Source of the DNA: Mycobacterium shimoidei
GTDB lineage: Bacteria; Actinomycetota; Actinomycetes; Mycobacteriales; Mycobacteriaceae
Length of the DNA: 64,000 bases
NCBI GenBank assembly: GCA_002101905.1
Contig: LQPU01000015.1
Span: 124,001 to 188,000, forward strand
Direction of reading: 5' to 3'
The position numbers and the translations under genes are program-made. The notes beneath the pieces are model-generated. The model saw nothing but the letters and a program-made list of their open reading frames with translations, was not told the DNA's origin and searched no databases. Positions 8,493 to 17,267 of this stretch are shown piece by piece (positions within the stretch are counted from its first letter, which is position 1; each line of letters starts with the position of its first letter).

Positions 8493-11400
8493 ATGACTGA
8501 TCCGTCCGCTCTTGGCGCCAGCGCTAATCGCGCGTCCTTCGTGCACCTGCACAACCACACCGAGTACTCGATGCTGGACGGTGCTGCGAAGATCGCCCCG
8601 ATGCTGGCCGAGGCACAGCGGCTGGAGATGCCTGCGATCGGGATGACCGATCACGGAAACATGTTCGGCGCCAGCGAGTTCTACAACTCGGCCAGCGCCG
8701 CCGGGATCAAGCCGATCATCGGCGTCGAGGCCTACGTGGCGCCCGGCTCCCGTTTTGACACCCGGCGTATTTTGTGGGGCGATCCGGGCCAGAAGAGCGA
8801 CGATGTGTCCGGCGGCGGGTCGTATACCCACCTGACCATGGTCGCGGAGAACGCCACCGGCCTGCGCAACCTGTTCAAGCTGTCCTCGCTGGCCTCGTTC
8901 GAGGGTCAACTGAGCAAGTGGTCGCGGATGGACGCCGAGTTGATCGCCGAGCACGCCGGCGGCATCATCGCCACCACCGGCTGTCCTTCCGGCGAGGTGC
9001 AGACCCGGCTGCGGCTCGGCCAACACCGCGAAGCGCTGGAGGCCGCCGCCAAGTGGCGGGAGATCTTCGGGGCCGACAACTACTTCCTGGAACTGATGGA
9101 TCACGGACTGCCCATCGAGCGGCGGGTTCGTGACGGGCTGCTGGAAATCGGCCGCGCCTTGGGTATACCGCCGCTGGCCACCAACGACTGCCACTACGTC
9201 ACCCGCGACGCCGCGCACAACCACGAGGCGCTGCTGTGCGTGCAAACGGGCAAGACGCTTTCGGATCCCGCCCGGTTCAAATTCGACGGCGACGGCTACT
9301 ACCTGAAGTCCGCGGCCGAGATGCGGGCGATCTGGGACGACCAGGTTCCCGGTGCGTGCGACGCCACGCTGCTGATCGCCGAGCGGGTGGGCTCCTACGC
9401 CGAGGTGTGGGAGCCGCGGAACCGGATGCCGGTCTTCCCGGTGCCCGACGGGCATGACCAGGCGTCCTGGCTGCGCCACGAGGTCGATGCCGGGCTGCGG
9501 CGACGCTTCCCGGATGGGCTGCCCGACGGCTACGCGCAGCGGGCCGCCTACGAGATCGAGGTCATCTGCGAGAAGGGATTCCCGTCCTACTTCCTGATCG
9601 TCGCGGACCTGGTCAACTATGCGCGATCGGTGGACATCAGGGTCGGGCCGGGCCGCGGGTCGGCGGCCGGCTCGCTTGTTGCCTATGCGCTTGGCATCAC
9701 CGATATCGACCCCATTCCGCACGGGTTGCTCTTCGAACGATTCCTCAACCCCGAGCGGACCTCGATGCCCGACATCGACATCGACTTCGACGACCGCCGC
9801 CGCGGTGAGATGGTGCGCTACGCCGCCGAGAAGTGGGGACACGACCGCGTCGCGCAGGTCATCACCTTCGGCACCATCAAAACCAAAGCGGCGCTGAAGG
9901 ATTCGGCTCGAATCCATTACGGTCAGCCCGGCTTCGCGATCGCCGACCGGATCACCAAGGCGCTTCCGCCGGCGATTATGGCCAAAGACATCCCGTTGGC
10001 CGGCATCACCGACCCCAGCCACGAGCGCTACAAGGAAGCCGCCGAGGTTCGCGGCCTGATCGACACCGATCCTGATGTGCGGACCATTTACGAGACCGCT
10101 CGCGGGCTGGAAGGCCTGATCCGTAACGCGGGCGTGCATGCCTGCGCGGTGATCATGAGCAGCGAACCGCTGGTCGAGGCGATTCCGCTGTGGAAGCGGC
10201 CGCAGGACGGCGCGATCATCACCGGCTGGGATTACCCCGCCTGTGAGGCGATCGGCCTGCTGAAAATGGATTTCCTCGGGCTGCGCAACCTGACGATCAT
10301 CGGTGACGCCATCGAGAACATCAGAGCGAACCGGGGAATCGACCTCGATCTGGAATCCGTCCCACTGGACGACAAAGCCACCTACGACCTGTTGGGTCGC
10401 GGCGACACGTTGGGGGTGTTCCAGCTCGACGGCGGGCCGATGCGCGACCTGCTGCGCCGCATGCAGCCAACGCGCTTCGAGGACGTCGTCGCCGTCATCG
10501 CGCTGTACCGGCCCGGACCGATGGGCATGAACGCCCACAGCGACTACGCCGACCGCAAGAACGGGCGCCAGGCGATCAAGCCCATTCACCCCGAGCTCGA
10601 GGAACCACTGCGCGAGATCCTCGCCGAGACTTACGGCCTCATCGTCTACCAAGAGCAGATCATGCTCATCGCGCAGAAGGTAGCCAGCTACTCGCTCGCC
10701 AGAGCAGACATTCTGCGCAAGGCGATGGGCAAGAAGAAGCGCGAGGTACTGGAGAAAGAGTTCGAGGGCTTCTCAGATGGCATGAAAGCCAACGGGTTTT
10801 CGGCAGGCGCCATCAAAGCGCTGTGGGACACCATCCTGCCGTTCGCGGACTACGCGTTCAACAAGTCGCATGCCGCCGGATACGCGATGGTGTCTTACTG
10901 GACGGCGTACCTCAAGGCCAACTATCCCGCCGAATACATGGCGGGGCTGCTCACCTCGGTCGGCGATGACAAGGACAAGGCCGCGGTCTACCTGGCCGAC
11001 TGCCGCAAACTGGGCATCACGGTGCTGCCGCCGGACGTCAACGAATCCGGCTTGAACTTCGCCTCGGTCGGCACCGACATCCGCTACGGACTTGGCGCGG
11101 TACGTAACGTCGGCGCCAATGTCGTTGCGTCGCTGCTGAACACCCGCACCGAGAAGGGCAAGTTCACCGACTTCTCCGACTATCTGAACAAGATCGACAT
11201 CGCGGCCTGCAACAAGAAGGTCACCGAGTCGTTGATCAAAGCCGGAGCGTTCGACTCGTTGAACCACCCCCGGAAAGGCCTGTTCTTGGTGCACACCGAC
11301 GCTGTCGATGCGGTGCTGGGCACCAAAAAGGCCGAGGCGATGGGCCAGTTCGATCTGTTCGGCGGCGCGGACGCGGGCGCCGACGCCGTGTTCACCATCA

Positions 11401-12056
11401 AGGTGCCCGATGAAGAGTGGGACGACAAACACAAGCTGGCGCTCGAACGCGAGATGCTCGGCCTGTACGTGTCGGGCCATCCACTCAAAGGCGTGGCGCA
11501 CCTGCTGGCGACCCAGGTCGACACGGCCATCCCGGCGGTGCTCGACGGCGACATCCCCAACGACACCGCGGTGCGAGTCGGCGGGATCCTCGCGTCTGTC
11601 AACCGCCGAGTGAACAAGAACGGAATGCCCTGGGCGTCAGCGCAATTGGAAGACTTGACCGGCGGTATCGAGGTGATGTTCTTCCCGCAGACCTATTCCG
11701 CTTTCGGCGCGGATATCGTCGATGACGCAGTGGTGCTGATCAACGCGCGGGTGAAGATTTCCGACGACAGGGTGTGCTTGATCGCCAATGACCTTGCGGT
11801 GCCGGACTTTTCCGGTGCGCAGGTGGACCGGCCGCTGGCGGTGAGCCTACCTACCCGGCAGTGCACGATCGACAAGGTCAGCGCGCTCAAACAGGTGCTG
11901 GCGCGCCACCCGGGCACGTCGCAGGTACATCTGCGGCTGATCAGTGGGGACCGGATCACCACCCTGGAACTGGATTCCTCGTTGCGGGTTACGCCGTCGC
12001 CGGCGCTGATGGGCGATCTCAAGGCACTTCTGGGCCCGGGCTGCCTGGGAGGCTGA
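8493..12056 (+). CDS. dnaE1: DNA polymerase III subunit alpha, replicative
   Basis: Catalytic subunit of the replicative polymerase, 1187 residues, nearly the same length as M. tuberculosis DnaE1 (Rv1547). The N-terminal PHP domain starts with [15 protein letters not shown] and includes GMTDHGN. In mycobacteria this domain is the metal-dependent 3'-5' proofreading exonuclease, and its metal-binding His/Asp residues look intact. The polymerase core carries the catalytic Asp set [10 protein letters not shown] (about residues 425-434). Helix-hairpin-helix, OB-fold (near GGIEVMFFP) and C-terminal domains follow. No intein interrupts it. It stands alone between mmpL and a secreted protein gene. 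Confidence 0.98.
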   Translation: MTDPSALGASANRASFVHLHNHTEYSMLDGAAKIAPMLAEAQRLEMPAIGMTDHGNMFGASEFYNSASAAGIKPIIGVEAYVAPGSRFDTRRILWGDPGQKSDDVSGGGSYTHLTMVAENATGLRNLFKLSSLASFEGQLSKWSRMDAELIAEHAGGIIATTGCPSGEVQTRLRLGQHREALEAAAKWREIFGADNYFLELMDHGLPIERRVRDGLLEIGRALGIPPLATNDCHYVTRDAAHNHEALLCVQTGKTLSDPARFKFDGDGYYLKSAAEMRAIWDDQVPGACDATLLIAERVGSYAEVWEPRNRMPVFPVPDGHDQASWLRHEVDAGLRRRFPDGLPDGYAQRAAYEIEVICEKGFPSYFLIVADLVNYARSVDIRVGPGRGSAAGSLVAYALGITDIDPIPHGLLFERFLNPERTSMPDIDIDFDDRRRGEMVRYAAEKWGHDRVAQVITFGTIKTKAALKDSARIHYGQPGFAIADRITKALPPAIMAKDIPLAGITDPSHERYKEAAEVRGLIDTDPDVRTIYETARGLEGLIRNAGVHACAVIMSSEPLVEAIPLWKRPQDGAIITGWDYPACEAIGLLKMDFLGLRNLTIIGDAIENIRANRGIDLDLESVPLDDKATYDLLGRGDTLGVFQLDGGPMRDLLRRMQPTRFEDVVAVIALYRPGPMGMNAHSDYADRKNGRQAIKPIHPELEEPLREILAETYGLIVYQEQIMLIAQKVASYSLARADILRKAMGKKKREVLEKEFEGFSDGMKANGFSAGAIKALWDTILPFADYAFNKSHAAGYAMVSYWTAYLKANYPAEYMAGLLTSVGDDKDKAAVYLADCRKLGITVLPPDVNESGLNFASVGTDIRYGLGAVRNVGANVVASLLNTRTEKGKFTDFSDYLNKIDIAACNKKVTESLIKAGAFDSLNHPRKGLFLVHTDAVDAVLGTKKAEAMGQFDLFGGADAGADAVFTIKVPDEEWDDKHKLALEREMLGLYVSGHPLKGVAHLLATQVDTAIPAVLDGDIPNDTAVRVGGILASVNRRVNKNGMPWASAQLEDLTGGIEVMFFPQTYSAFGADIVDDAVVLINARVKISDDRVCLIANDLAVPDFSGAQVDRPLAVSLPTRQCTIDKVSALKQVLARHPGTSQVHLRLISGDRITTLELDSSLRVTPSPALMGDLKALLGPGCLGG

Positions 12057-12266
12057 GAACTGTGGCTACAGACGCATTGACGCGGGTGTAATATCTGGAG
12101 CTCACGGCTTCACCGTTAACAGCTGTAACACGGGTTCTGGTCGGCTGGGCGATGCCAGACCCAAAATTCAATATCACAATTTACTTGAATCCCGATAACG
12201 ACACGCCGTCACTCCTGTAACGTCTGAAACTCGGACGTTAATTGACGCGAGCGATTGGGAAATTCA
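12057..12266 (+). promoter_or_regulatory. AT-richer intergenic region with inverted repeat, upstream of secreted protein gene
   Basis: This 210-bp stretch is noticeably richer in A+T than its neighbours. It contains a perfect 7-bp inverted repeat, TAACGTC at 12218-12224 and GACGTTA at 12234-12240, separated by 9 nt, about 27 bp before the downstream ATG. TAATAT occurs near 12090. It probably holds the promoter and an operator for the downstream gene. No coding potential is seen. Confidence 0.35.
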
Positions 12267-12974
12267 ATGCCGAACCCGCACCGTGTGTTGTCCGTTCTCG
12301 GCGCGGCCGCCGCCGCATTGCTGGCCGTCCTGTTCCTGCCGAAGCCTGCCGCCCATGCCGAGGGCACCTACGAGGACCTGTATCAGACCTGCGACGGCGC
12401 GATATGCATGGTTCAAGACCCGGGCTACCTGGCCAATTGGGAGTACAGCGGCATGCGTCCGTTGGTCACCGATTGGCAAGGGACACAGCCCTACACCGTC
12501 GTATTGACCCAAGGTGGTGAGACGGTCGAACTCGGGAGCTATCAGATCACCGCCGAAGACACCTGGACGCCCATGTATTCGGTGTGGCATTACGAGTACG
12601 GCGATTTCACCCCGGCCATCGAGGGCAGCGACCCCGACCTGGGAGGGTTCGCGGATATGTCGGGGGCCTCGGTCTACGACTTCAGCATGCTCGACGGCGA
12701 CGTTCAGATCCTGACGCTCGACGACGTGGTGGTGCACGGGCATGAACTGACCTACCAGGTCATCACCATCGGGGATTTCACCAACACAGCGGTGATCGAC
12801 ACCGTCAACGGCACGTCGGCGGACTTCATCCAAATCGGTGACGCCGACCCGCAGTTCCTTTACAACAGCCTGTTCCACGGATGGATCCCCGAGGTGCCCG
12901 AGTACCTGGTCCCGGCCGACATGTTCGCCCAGATGGATTTCGATCCCGGCGATTTTGTGTGGGGGACGGCCTAA
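12267..12974 (+). CDS. Secreted protein of unknown function
   Basis: Protein of 235 residues that I do not recognise. The N-terminus MPNPHRVLSVLGAAAAALLA begins a typical Sec signal peptide, with probable cleavage after AHA at residue 31. The mature part starts EGTYEDLYQTC and has two nearby cysteines (C-x5-C) that could form a disulphide outside the cell. The rest is acidic, rich in Asp, Tyr and Thr, and looks like beta-structure, with no transmembrane helix. The ATG at 12267 is preferred over an upstream in-frame TTG at 12255 because the signal peptide then starts cleanly. No operon partners: dnaE1 is 210 bp upstream and a decayed gene lies downstream on the other strand. Confidence 0.72.
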   Translation: MPNPHRVLSVLGAAAAALLAVLFLPKPAAHAEGTYEDLYQTCDGAICMVQDPGYLANWEYSGMRPLVTDWQGTQPYTVVLTQGGETVELGSYQITAEDTWTPMYSVWHYEYGDFTPAIEGSDPDLGGFADMSGASVYDFSMLDGDVQILTLDDVVVHGHELTYQVITIGDFTNTAVIDTVNGTSADFIQIGDADPQFLYNSLFHGWIPEVPEYLVPADMFAQMDFDPGDFVWGTA

Positions 12975-13315
12975 AACGCCCCGGGGATTTGGGCGATCGC
13001 CGACGCTCGGCATCCATGCATACAGCGGGGTCGACGATGAACCTGGCCGTCGGATGTGTGATGACGAACGAAGTCAACGAGTTGTGCACGCGCCGAGGAG
13101 CAAACATCCCCTCCACGATCGCGGCCGTTGGTACCGAGCGCGGTACCTGAGGCAGTGCCGTAGCCCGCACGACACCCCGCGGTTGGGGGAGTCCGGCATC
13201 GACGATGTTGTCGAGAAACCGGCGGTCCGGCCGTCGCGGTCACCAGGCCCCACACGAAACCCGTCACGGCGCCGCAGCACTTGGCAAGGCTGGGGGAGCC
13301 AACGGGGTCAGCCAA
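12971..13315 (-). pseudogene. Remnant of an MBL-fold metallo-hydrolase gene (frameshifted, truncated)
   Basis: No intact gene is present here, but the minus strand holds protein-like pieces in alternating frames. From 13315 one frame reads VTGFVWGLVTATAGPP. Near 13225 the sense shifts to a second frame, with NIVDAGLPQPRGVVRATALP, then EGMFAPRRVHNSLTSFVITH and FIVDPAVC. This resembles the N-terminal part of actinobacterial MBL-fold hydrolases, where a ValAspPro strand follows a TSFxxxHP segment. Near 13005 the first frame resumes with AIAQIPGAF and ends. The metal-binding HxHxDH half is absent. At least two indels and a 3' truncation are implied. Family recognition is from memory and moderate. 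Confidence 0.45.
13130..13147. repeat. Short inverted repeat
   Basis: GGTACC at 13130-13135 and GGTACC at 13142-13147 flank six bases, so RNA from either strand can form a 6-bp hairpin. It lies inside the decayed hydrolase remnant, so it may have no current function. A role as a terminator between the converging genes is possible but lacks a U-tract. Confidence 0.25.
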
Positions 13316-13760
13316 CCGACAAGTCCACCCGCACGATGACGCTATCGGGCCACACGGCGCGATGCCGAACGCGGCGCAGCTTTTCGGCGATACCTAGTTC
13401 CCGGTGAACATTGGTGACGCCTGGGATCTTGAGCATCGGCACGACATTCCACTGCCAGCCGTACCGCCGGTGCAGCATCCGGTTACCGTCCTCGGCCTCG
13501 GCGCCCGCCAAGAGGGTGGCACGGCCGGCCACCGGCGTCGCGCCCGCACGAATCCGGCCCCGGTAATCGCACGCAGTGAGCAAGACGTCGGGGCGTGCCG
13601 CTAATCGGCGGGTCTTGGGTCCCACCTTGGTTCGAAACAGCGCCTGATCGCCGTCCAGCGTGAACCAAATCGGGGTGTCCACGCCTGTACCGTCCCGGCG
13701 AAACGTCGTAAGCAGGGCGAACCGCGCGTTCCGCAAGTCGTCGAGGGTGTTGGTGTGCAT
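13308..13760 (-). CDS. PPOX-class (pyridoxamine 5'-phosphate oxidase fold) F420- or flavin-dependent oxidoreductase
   Basis: Split-barrel protein of 150 residues. The N-terminus (LRNARFALLTTFRRDGTGV), then TPIWFTLDGDQALFRT and KTRRLAARPDVLLTACDYRG, is the normal layout of mycobacterial PPOX-class F420-dependent enzymes, which reduce various small molecules. Cofactor choice (F420, FMN or haem) cannot be fixed from sequence alone. The ATG at 13760 would be the first transcribed base if the MerR-type promoter upstream is used. It is divergent from merR with a 61-bp gap, which makes it the likely target of that regulator. Its 3' end overlaps the decayed hydrolase by a few bases. Confidence 0.8.
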   Translation of the reverse strand: MHTNTLDDLRNARFALLTTFRRDGTGVDTPIWFTLDGDQALFRTKVGPKTRRLAARPDVLLTACDYRGRIRAGATPVAGRATLLAGAEAEDGNRMLHRRYGWQWNVVPMLKIPGVTNVHRELGIAEKLRRVRHRAVWPDSVIVRVDLSVG

Positions 13761-13766
13761 GGGGAC

Positions 13767-13800
13767 AGTGAACGATTTAGAGTTGGCTCTAAGTCAACCC
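13767..13800 (-). promoter_or_regulatory. MerR-type operator inside a long-spacer promoter
   Basis: TTAGAG (13777-13782) and CTCTAA (13787-13792) form a perfect 6-bp inverted repeat around TTGG, extended by matching GA/TC two bases further out. Read on the minus strand, TTGACT and TTCACT flank it with a 19-bp spacer, the lengthened spacing that MerR-family activators correct by twisting DNA. TTCACT ends 6 nt before the oxidoreductase ATG. This makes it a good candidate operator for the adjacent MerR gene acting on the oxidoreductase. Confidence 0.55.
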
Positions 13801-13821
13801 GTGGGATTCGAGGAGGCGCCG

Positions 13822-14232
13822 ATGGCCGCCGGACTGACGATCGGGGAGGTTGCGCGCCAAGCCGCCGTCGCGGCGACCACGTTGCGCTACTACGAGCAGG
13901 TCGGCCTGCTACCGCCGCCCGCGCGGGTGGGAGGTCAGCGCCGTTACGGCGAGGCGGTGCTCGCCCGGCTGAAGGTGATCCGGTTGTGCAAAGCCGCCGG
14001 ATTCACCCTCGATGAGATTCAAGTGTTGTTCGCCGACGATGCACCGGGACGTCCGGCGAGTCGTGCGCTGGCCGAAGCCAAGCTCGCCGAAATCGACGCA
14101 CGGATGGCGGAGTTGGCCCAAGCCCGCGCCGTCATCGAATGGGGGATGCAGTGCACCTGCCCGTCGATCGACGCCTGTACCTGCGGCATTCACTCCGCGC
14201 CGGTCATTGACCAGACTGCGACAGCGTCCTGA
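13822..14232 (+). CDS. MerR-family transcriptional regulator with C-terminal cysteine cluster
   Basis: One-component regulator of 136 residues. The winged helix-turn-helix starts LTIGEVARQAAVAATTLRYY, followed by the usual EQVGLLPPPARVGGQRRY wing. A dimerisation coiled coil covers about residues 80-115. The C-terminal effector tail carries four cysteines in the spacing CTCPSIDACTC, fitting metal or redox sensing as in SoxR or ZntR relatives, though the exact spacing matches neither. The start at 13822 is fixed by an AGGAGG ribosome site at 13811-13816; longer in-frame starts lack one. It is divergent from the PPOX oxidoreductase and probably activates it. Signal unknown. Confidence 0.88.
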   Translation: MAAGLTIGEVARQAAVAATTLRYYEQVGLLPPPARVGGQRRYGEAVLARLKVIRLCKAAGFTLDEIQVLFADDAPGRPASRALAEAKLAEIDARMAELAQARAVIEWGMQCTCPSIDACTCGIHSAPVIDQTATAS

Positions 14233-14443
14233 GCAGTAGCCCGAGGACGCTGGCAACGCCCGCGGCGGCCAGCACCGACGCCGCCGCGCTGGCGGTGAGC
14301 ACCACCACGACCAGTATCGTGGCCAGACCCGCAAGCAGCGCGACCAGTTTGTAGCGGGGCCAGGGCACACCGGCGACCAGAACCGTGCCGTTGAACGGAC
14401 CGGTGAAACCGGCCGGCAAATGCAGATGTCGCGGTGCCGTCAC
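14204..14443 (-). CDS. Small membrane protein of unknown function
   Basis: Predicted 79-residue protein with a short polar N-terminus and two hydrophobic segments (about YKLVALLAGLATILVVVVLT and the next alanine/valine-rich stretch). The GTG at 14443 is chosen over GTG at 14464 because TATCCT (14451-14456) lies 7 nt before it, a leaderless-type promoter. Its 3' end overlaps merR by 29 bp tail to tail. No recognised domain; it could be a structural membrane peptide. It is a real gene mainly on the evidence of the promoter and the clean membrane pattern. Confidence 0.55.
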   Translation of the reverse strand: MTAPRHLHLPAGFTGPFNGTVLVAGVPWPRYKLVALLAGLATILVVVVLTASAAASVLAAAGVASVLGLLLRTLSQSGQ

Positions 14444-14518
14444 AACTTTCAGGATACGGTGCACATATTTTTTCGGGTAGCCGAAAATGGCCGCGGCAGA
14501 CGTCCGGCCGGCGCCCGT

Positions 14519-14524
14519 TAAGGT
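14519..14524 (+). promoter_or_regulatory. Leaderless-type -10 of the DDN-like gene
   Basis: TAAGGT fits TANNNT and ends 6 nt before the ATG at 14531. No Shine-Dalgarno sequence is present. It lies back to back with the TATCCT box (14451-14456) serving the small membrane protein on the other strand. Confidence 0.4.
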
Positions 14525-14530
14525 TGTGGC

Positions 14531-14968
14531 ATGCCGCTATCAGGTGAATACGCCCCCAGCCCCGTCGATTGGTCCCGCGAACAAGCCGAGAAGTACATCG
14601 AGTCCGGCGGAACAGACGGTACCGAGCTTCAGGGCAAACCCGTCATTTTGCTGACCACCGTCGGAGCCAAGACCGGCAAGCTTCGCAAAACCCCGCTGAT
14701 GCGCGTCGAGCATGACGGTGAATATGCGATCGTGGCCTCGCTCGGTGGGGCTCCGAAGAACCCGGTCTGGTACTACAACGTCAAGAAGAATCCCCGGGTG
14801 GAACTGCAGGACGGGCCGGTCACCGGCGAGTACGAGGCTCGCGAGGTTTTCGGCGACGAGAAGGCCATCTGGTGGGAGCGTGCCGTCGCCGTCTGGCCGG
14901 ACTACGCCGAATATCAGAAGAAGACGGACCGGCAAATTCCGGTCTTTGTACTGACCCCTGTGCGCTGA
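14531..14968 (+). CDS. DDN-like deazaflavin (F420)-dependent nitroreductase family protein
   Basis: A 145-residue split-barrel protein of the family of M. tuberculosis Ddn and Rv1558, which occupies the same place upstream of ilvA. Typical segments are [37 protein letters not shown] and [16 protein letters not shown]. Family members use reduced coenzyme F420 to reduce quinones or nitroimidazoles, and many act near the membrane as quinone reductases. The natural substrate here is not known. It probably forms its own transcript, since ilvA begins 30 bp downstream with its own possible start signals. Confidence 0.9.
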   Translation: MPLSGEYAPSPVDWSREQAEKYIESGGTDGTELQGKPVILLTTVGAKTGKLRKTPLMRVEHDGEYAIVASLGGAPKNPVWYYNVKKNPRVELQDGPVTGEYEAREVFGDEKAIWWERAVAVWPDYAEYQKKTDRQIPVFVLTPVR

Positions 14969-14998
14969 ACTGCCCTGCTGAATGGCACCATTGACCGG

Positions 14999-16288
14999 GT
15001 GTCCGCCGAATCAACTCGAACGCCGGCCGGCCCGGCAGCGGGACCGCTGACCGCGGCCGATATCGACGCGGCGGCCGAGCGAATCGCCGACGTGGTCATA
15101 CCCACGCCGCTGCAGCCCTGTGACCGGTTGTCGGCGGCCACCGGGGCCACTGTCTATCTCAAACGCGAAGACCTGCAGGCGGTTCGCTCCTACAAGTTGC
15201 GCGGTGCCTACAACCTGTTGGTACAGCTGTCCGAGGAGGAAACCGCCGCGGGCGTGGTGTGCTCGTCGGCGGGCAACCACGCGCAGGGCTTTGCGTTCGC
15301 GTGCCGGGCGTTGGGGATTCGCGGTCGGGTCTACGTGCCGGCCAAGACGCCCAAGCAAAAACGTGACCGGATCCGTTATCACGGCGGCGAGTTCATCGAT
15401 TTGATCGTGGGCGGGACGACCTACGACATGGCAGCCGCGGCGGCGCTCGACGACGTGGCGCGAACCGGTGCCACCCTTGTCCCGCCGTTCGACGACCCGA
15501 GGACGATCGCCGGTCAGGGGACGATCGCGGTCGAATTGCTCAATCAGCTCGACGGCGAGCCGGATCTGGTGGTGGTCCCGGTGGGTGGCGGTGGCTGCAT
15601 CGCAGGCATCACCACCTACCTGGCGGAGCGCACGACCAACACGTCGGTGCTCGGTGTCGAACCGGCGGGCGCGGCGTCGATGATGGCCGCGCTGGCTGCC
15701 GGCGGGCCGGTGACCCTGGACCACGTGGATCAGTTCGTCGACGGCGCGGCGGTGAATCGGGCCGGGAGCCACACCTACGCCGCCCTGGCCGCGGCGGGCG
15801 ACATGGTATCCATGACCGCGGTCGACGAGGGTGCCGTCTGCACCGCGATGCTCGACCTGTATCAACAGGAGGGCATCATCGCCGAACCGGCCGGCGCGCT
15901 GTCGGTTGCGGGTCTACTGGAAACCGAGATCGAGCCGGGTTCGGTTGTCGTGTGCCTGATCTCGGGTGGCAACAACGACGTGTCACGCTACGGCGAGGTG
16001 CTCGAGCGTTCGCTGGTGCATCTGGGCCTCAAGCACTACTTCCTGGTGGACTTCCCCCAGGAGCCGGGCGCGCTGCGGCGATTCCTCGACGACGTGCTCG
16101 GGCCGAATGACGACATCACGCTGTTCGAGTACGTCAAGCGCAACAACCGCGAAACCGGTGAGGCGTTGGTCGGGATCGAGTTGGGGTCGGCTGCCGATCT
16201 CGACGGCCTGTTGGCCCGGATGCGAGCCACCGAAATCCACGTCGAAGCACTCGAACCCGGCTCGCCGGCCTACCGCTACCTCTTGTAG
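14999..16288 (+). CDS. ilvA: Threonine dehydratase (threonine ammonia-lyase)
   Basis: PLP enzyme that converts threonine to 2-oxobutanoate, the committed step to isoleucine. It has 429 residues, identical in length to Rv1559. The PLP lysine is in VRSYKLRGAYN (about residue 66). The PLP phosphate loop is GGGGCIAGIT (about residue 197), and SSAGNHAQGFAFA is the substrate Asn region. A C-terminal ACT-like domain (HYFLVDFPQEPGALRRF onward) allows feedback by isoleucine; it is the single-domain form, shorter than E. coli IlvA. The GTG at 14999 is chosen from the match to the mycobacterial N-terminus. Confidence 0.96.
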   Translation: MSAESTRTPAGPAAGPLTAADIDAAAERIADVVIPTPLQPCDRLSAATGATVYLKREDLQAVRSYKLRGAYNLLVQLSEEETAAGVVCSSAGNHAQGFAFACRALGIRGRVYVPAKTPKQKRDRIRYHGGEFIDLIVGGTTYDMAAAAALDDVARTGATLVPPFDDPRTIAGQGTIAVELLNQLDGEPDLVVVPVGGGGCIAGITTYLAERTTNTSVLGVEPAGAASMMAALAAGGPVTLDHVDQFVDGAAVNRAGSHTYAALAAAGDMVSMTAVDEGAVCTAMLDLYQQEGIIAEPAGALSVAGLLETEIEPGSVVVCLISGGNNDVSRYGEVLERSLVHLGLKHYFLVDFPQEPGALRRFLDDVLGPNDDITLFEYVKRNNRETGEALVGIELGSAADLDGLLARMRATEIHVEALEPGSPAYRYLL

Positions 16289-16349
16289 CCAGAGTCAGCG
16301 CCGCGCGCGGTCCCGGCACCGCGGCCCGCGACATGGTTGGATTTTGGTC

Positions 16350-17267
16350 ATGACACAGTACGGATCCGGTACGCCGGGTTTCGGCCTGGTCAGCGCCGGG
16401 GTCGTGCTGTTGCTGGTGCTGCTGGCATTGGCGGCAATCTGGGTCGCTCGGTCCCAGCAGCTGGTGCCCACGCTCGTAGCGCGGGCGCGCGAGGTTGCCG
16501 TGGTCCGACGGGCGGAGACATGGGCCCGTGAGCAGCTCGAAGCCAGGGTGTTGCCCGTAGTCCGCCGGTTCCCGGCCTACGAAGTCGTGGGTGTTGCTCT
16601 GCTCGCGGGGTTGTCCGTGGTCGTGACGCTGGCGGTCGCTTTTTCCGAGGTGCTCGAGGACGTGCTCGCAGGTGAGGGCGTTGCCGGGATCGACCAGCCA
16701 ACCGTGCGGTGGCTGGCAACCCACCGTGACCTGTGGCTGACCGCAACCATGAAAGTGGTCTGCGGGCCGCCCGGTGTTGTGGTGCTGGCTGCAGTGGCGG
16801 TTCTGACCATCGTCGTCGCCGCGCGGCGGTCGCGATCCTGGGCACCCGTGGTGTTCGCCCTGGTGGGTGGCGTCGGGATCGCGGTGATGCTCTTCACGGT
16901 CAAGGCCTTGGTGACCCGCGACCGCCCACCGATACCGTTCGCGGTGATCTCGGTGGACGGATTTTCCTTTCCCTCGGGCCACGCCGCCGGCATCGCCGGG
17001 GGCGTGGGCATAACCGCGTGGCTGCTGACCAGTTGGCTGATCACCGGGTGGACCGGGCGAGTGGTGGTGTGGACCGCAGCGGTAGGTGTGGCTGCGCTGA
17101 TGGGGTTCTCGCGTGTCTACCTGGGGGTGCATTACGTCAGCGACGTGCTGGCCGGCTGGCTGTTGGGCGCGGCCTGGGCCAGCGCTGTCATGGCGGTCGG
17201 ATCATTGTGGATCAGCCTGCAGCGAGCCCGCGCCGGTCAGGCGGGCGCCGGTGACCGGTCGGCGTGA
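16350..17267 (+). CDS. PAP2-family membrane phosphatase
   Basis: Integral membrane phosphatase of 305 residues, likely acting on a lipid phosphate or diphosphate such as decaprenyl diphosphate or phosphatidic acid. An N-terminal helix and a charged stretch precede the catalytic PAP2 domain. All three motifs are visible: KALVTRDRPP, SFPSGHAAG and SRVYLGVHYVSDVLAG. Hydrophobic segments account for about six helices. The ATG at 16350 is chosen; an in-frame opening extends far upstream but only as antiparallel shadow of ilvA. The stop abuts the treZ stop on the other strand with no spacer. Confidence 0.9.
   Translation: MTQYGSGTPGFGLVSAGVVLLLVLLALAAIWVARSQQLVPTLVARAREVAVVRRAETWAREQLEARVLPVVRRFPAYEVVGVALLAGLSVVVTLAVAFSEVLEDVLAGEGVAGIDQPTVRWLATHRDLWLTATMKVVCGPPGVVVLAAVAVLTIVVAARRSRSWAPVVFALVGGVGIAVMLFTVKALVTRDRPPIPFAVISVDGFSFPSGHAAGIAGGVGITAWLLTSWLITGWTGRVVVWTAAVGVAALMGFSRVYLGVHYVSDVLAGWLLGAAWASAVMAVGSLWISLQRARAGQAGAGDRSA

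Noticed and set aside
8475..10652. 725-codon open frame on the minus strand opposite dnaE1
   Set aside because: It lies wholly antisense to a conserved polymerase gene; the product is His/Arg/Gly/Val-rich with no domain. Typical G+C-rich antisense opening.
12838..13407. 189-codon plus-strand frame after the secreted protein
   Set aside because: Arg/Pro/Ser-rich with no family pattern; the opposite strand carries the hydrolase remnant.
15966..16349. Upstream extension of the PAP2 phosphatase frame
   Set aside because: It is an off-frame reading of the ilvA ACT domain; ATG 16350 begins the membrane protein cleanly.
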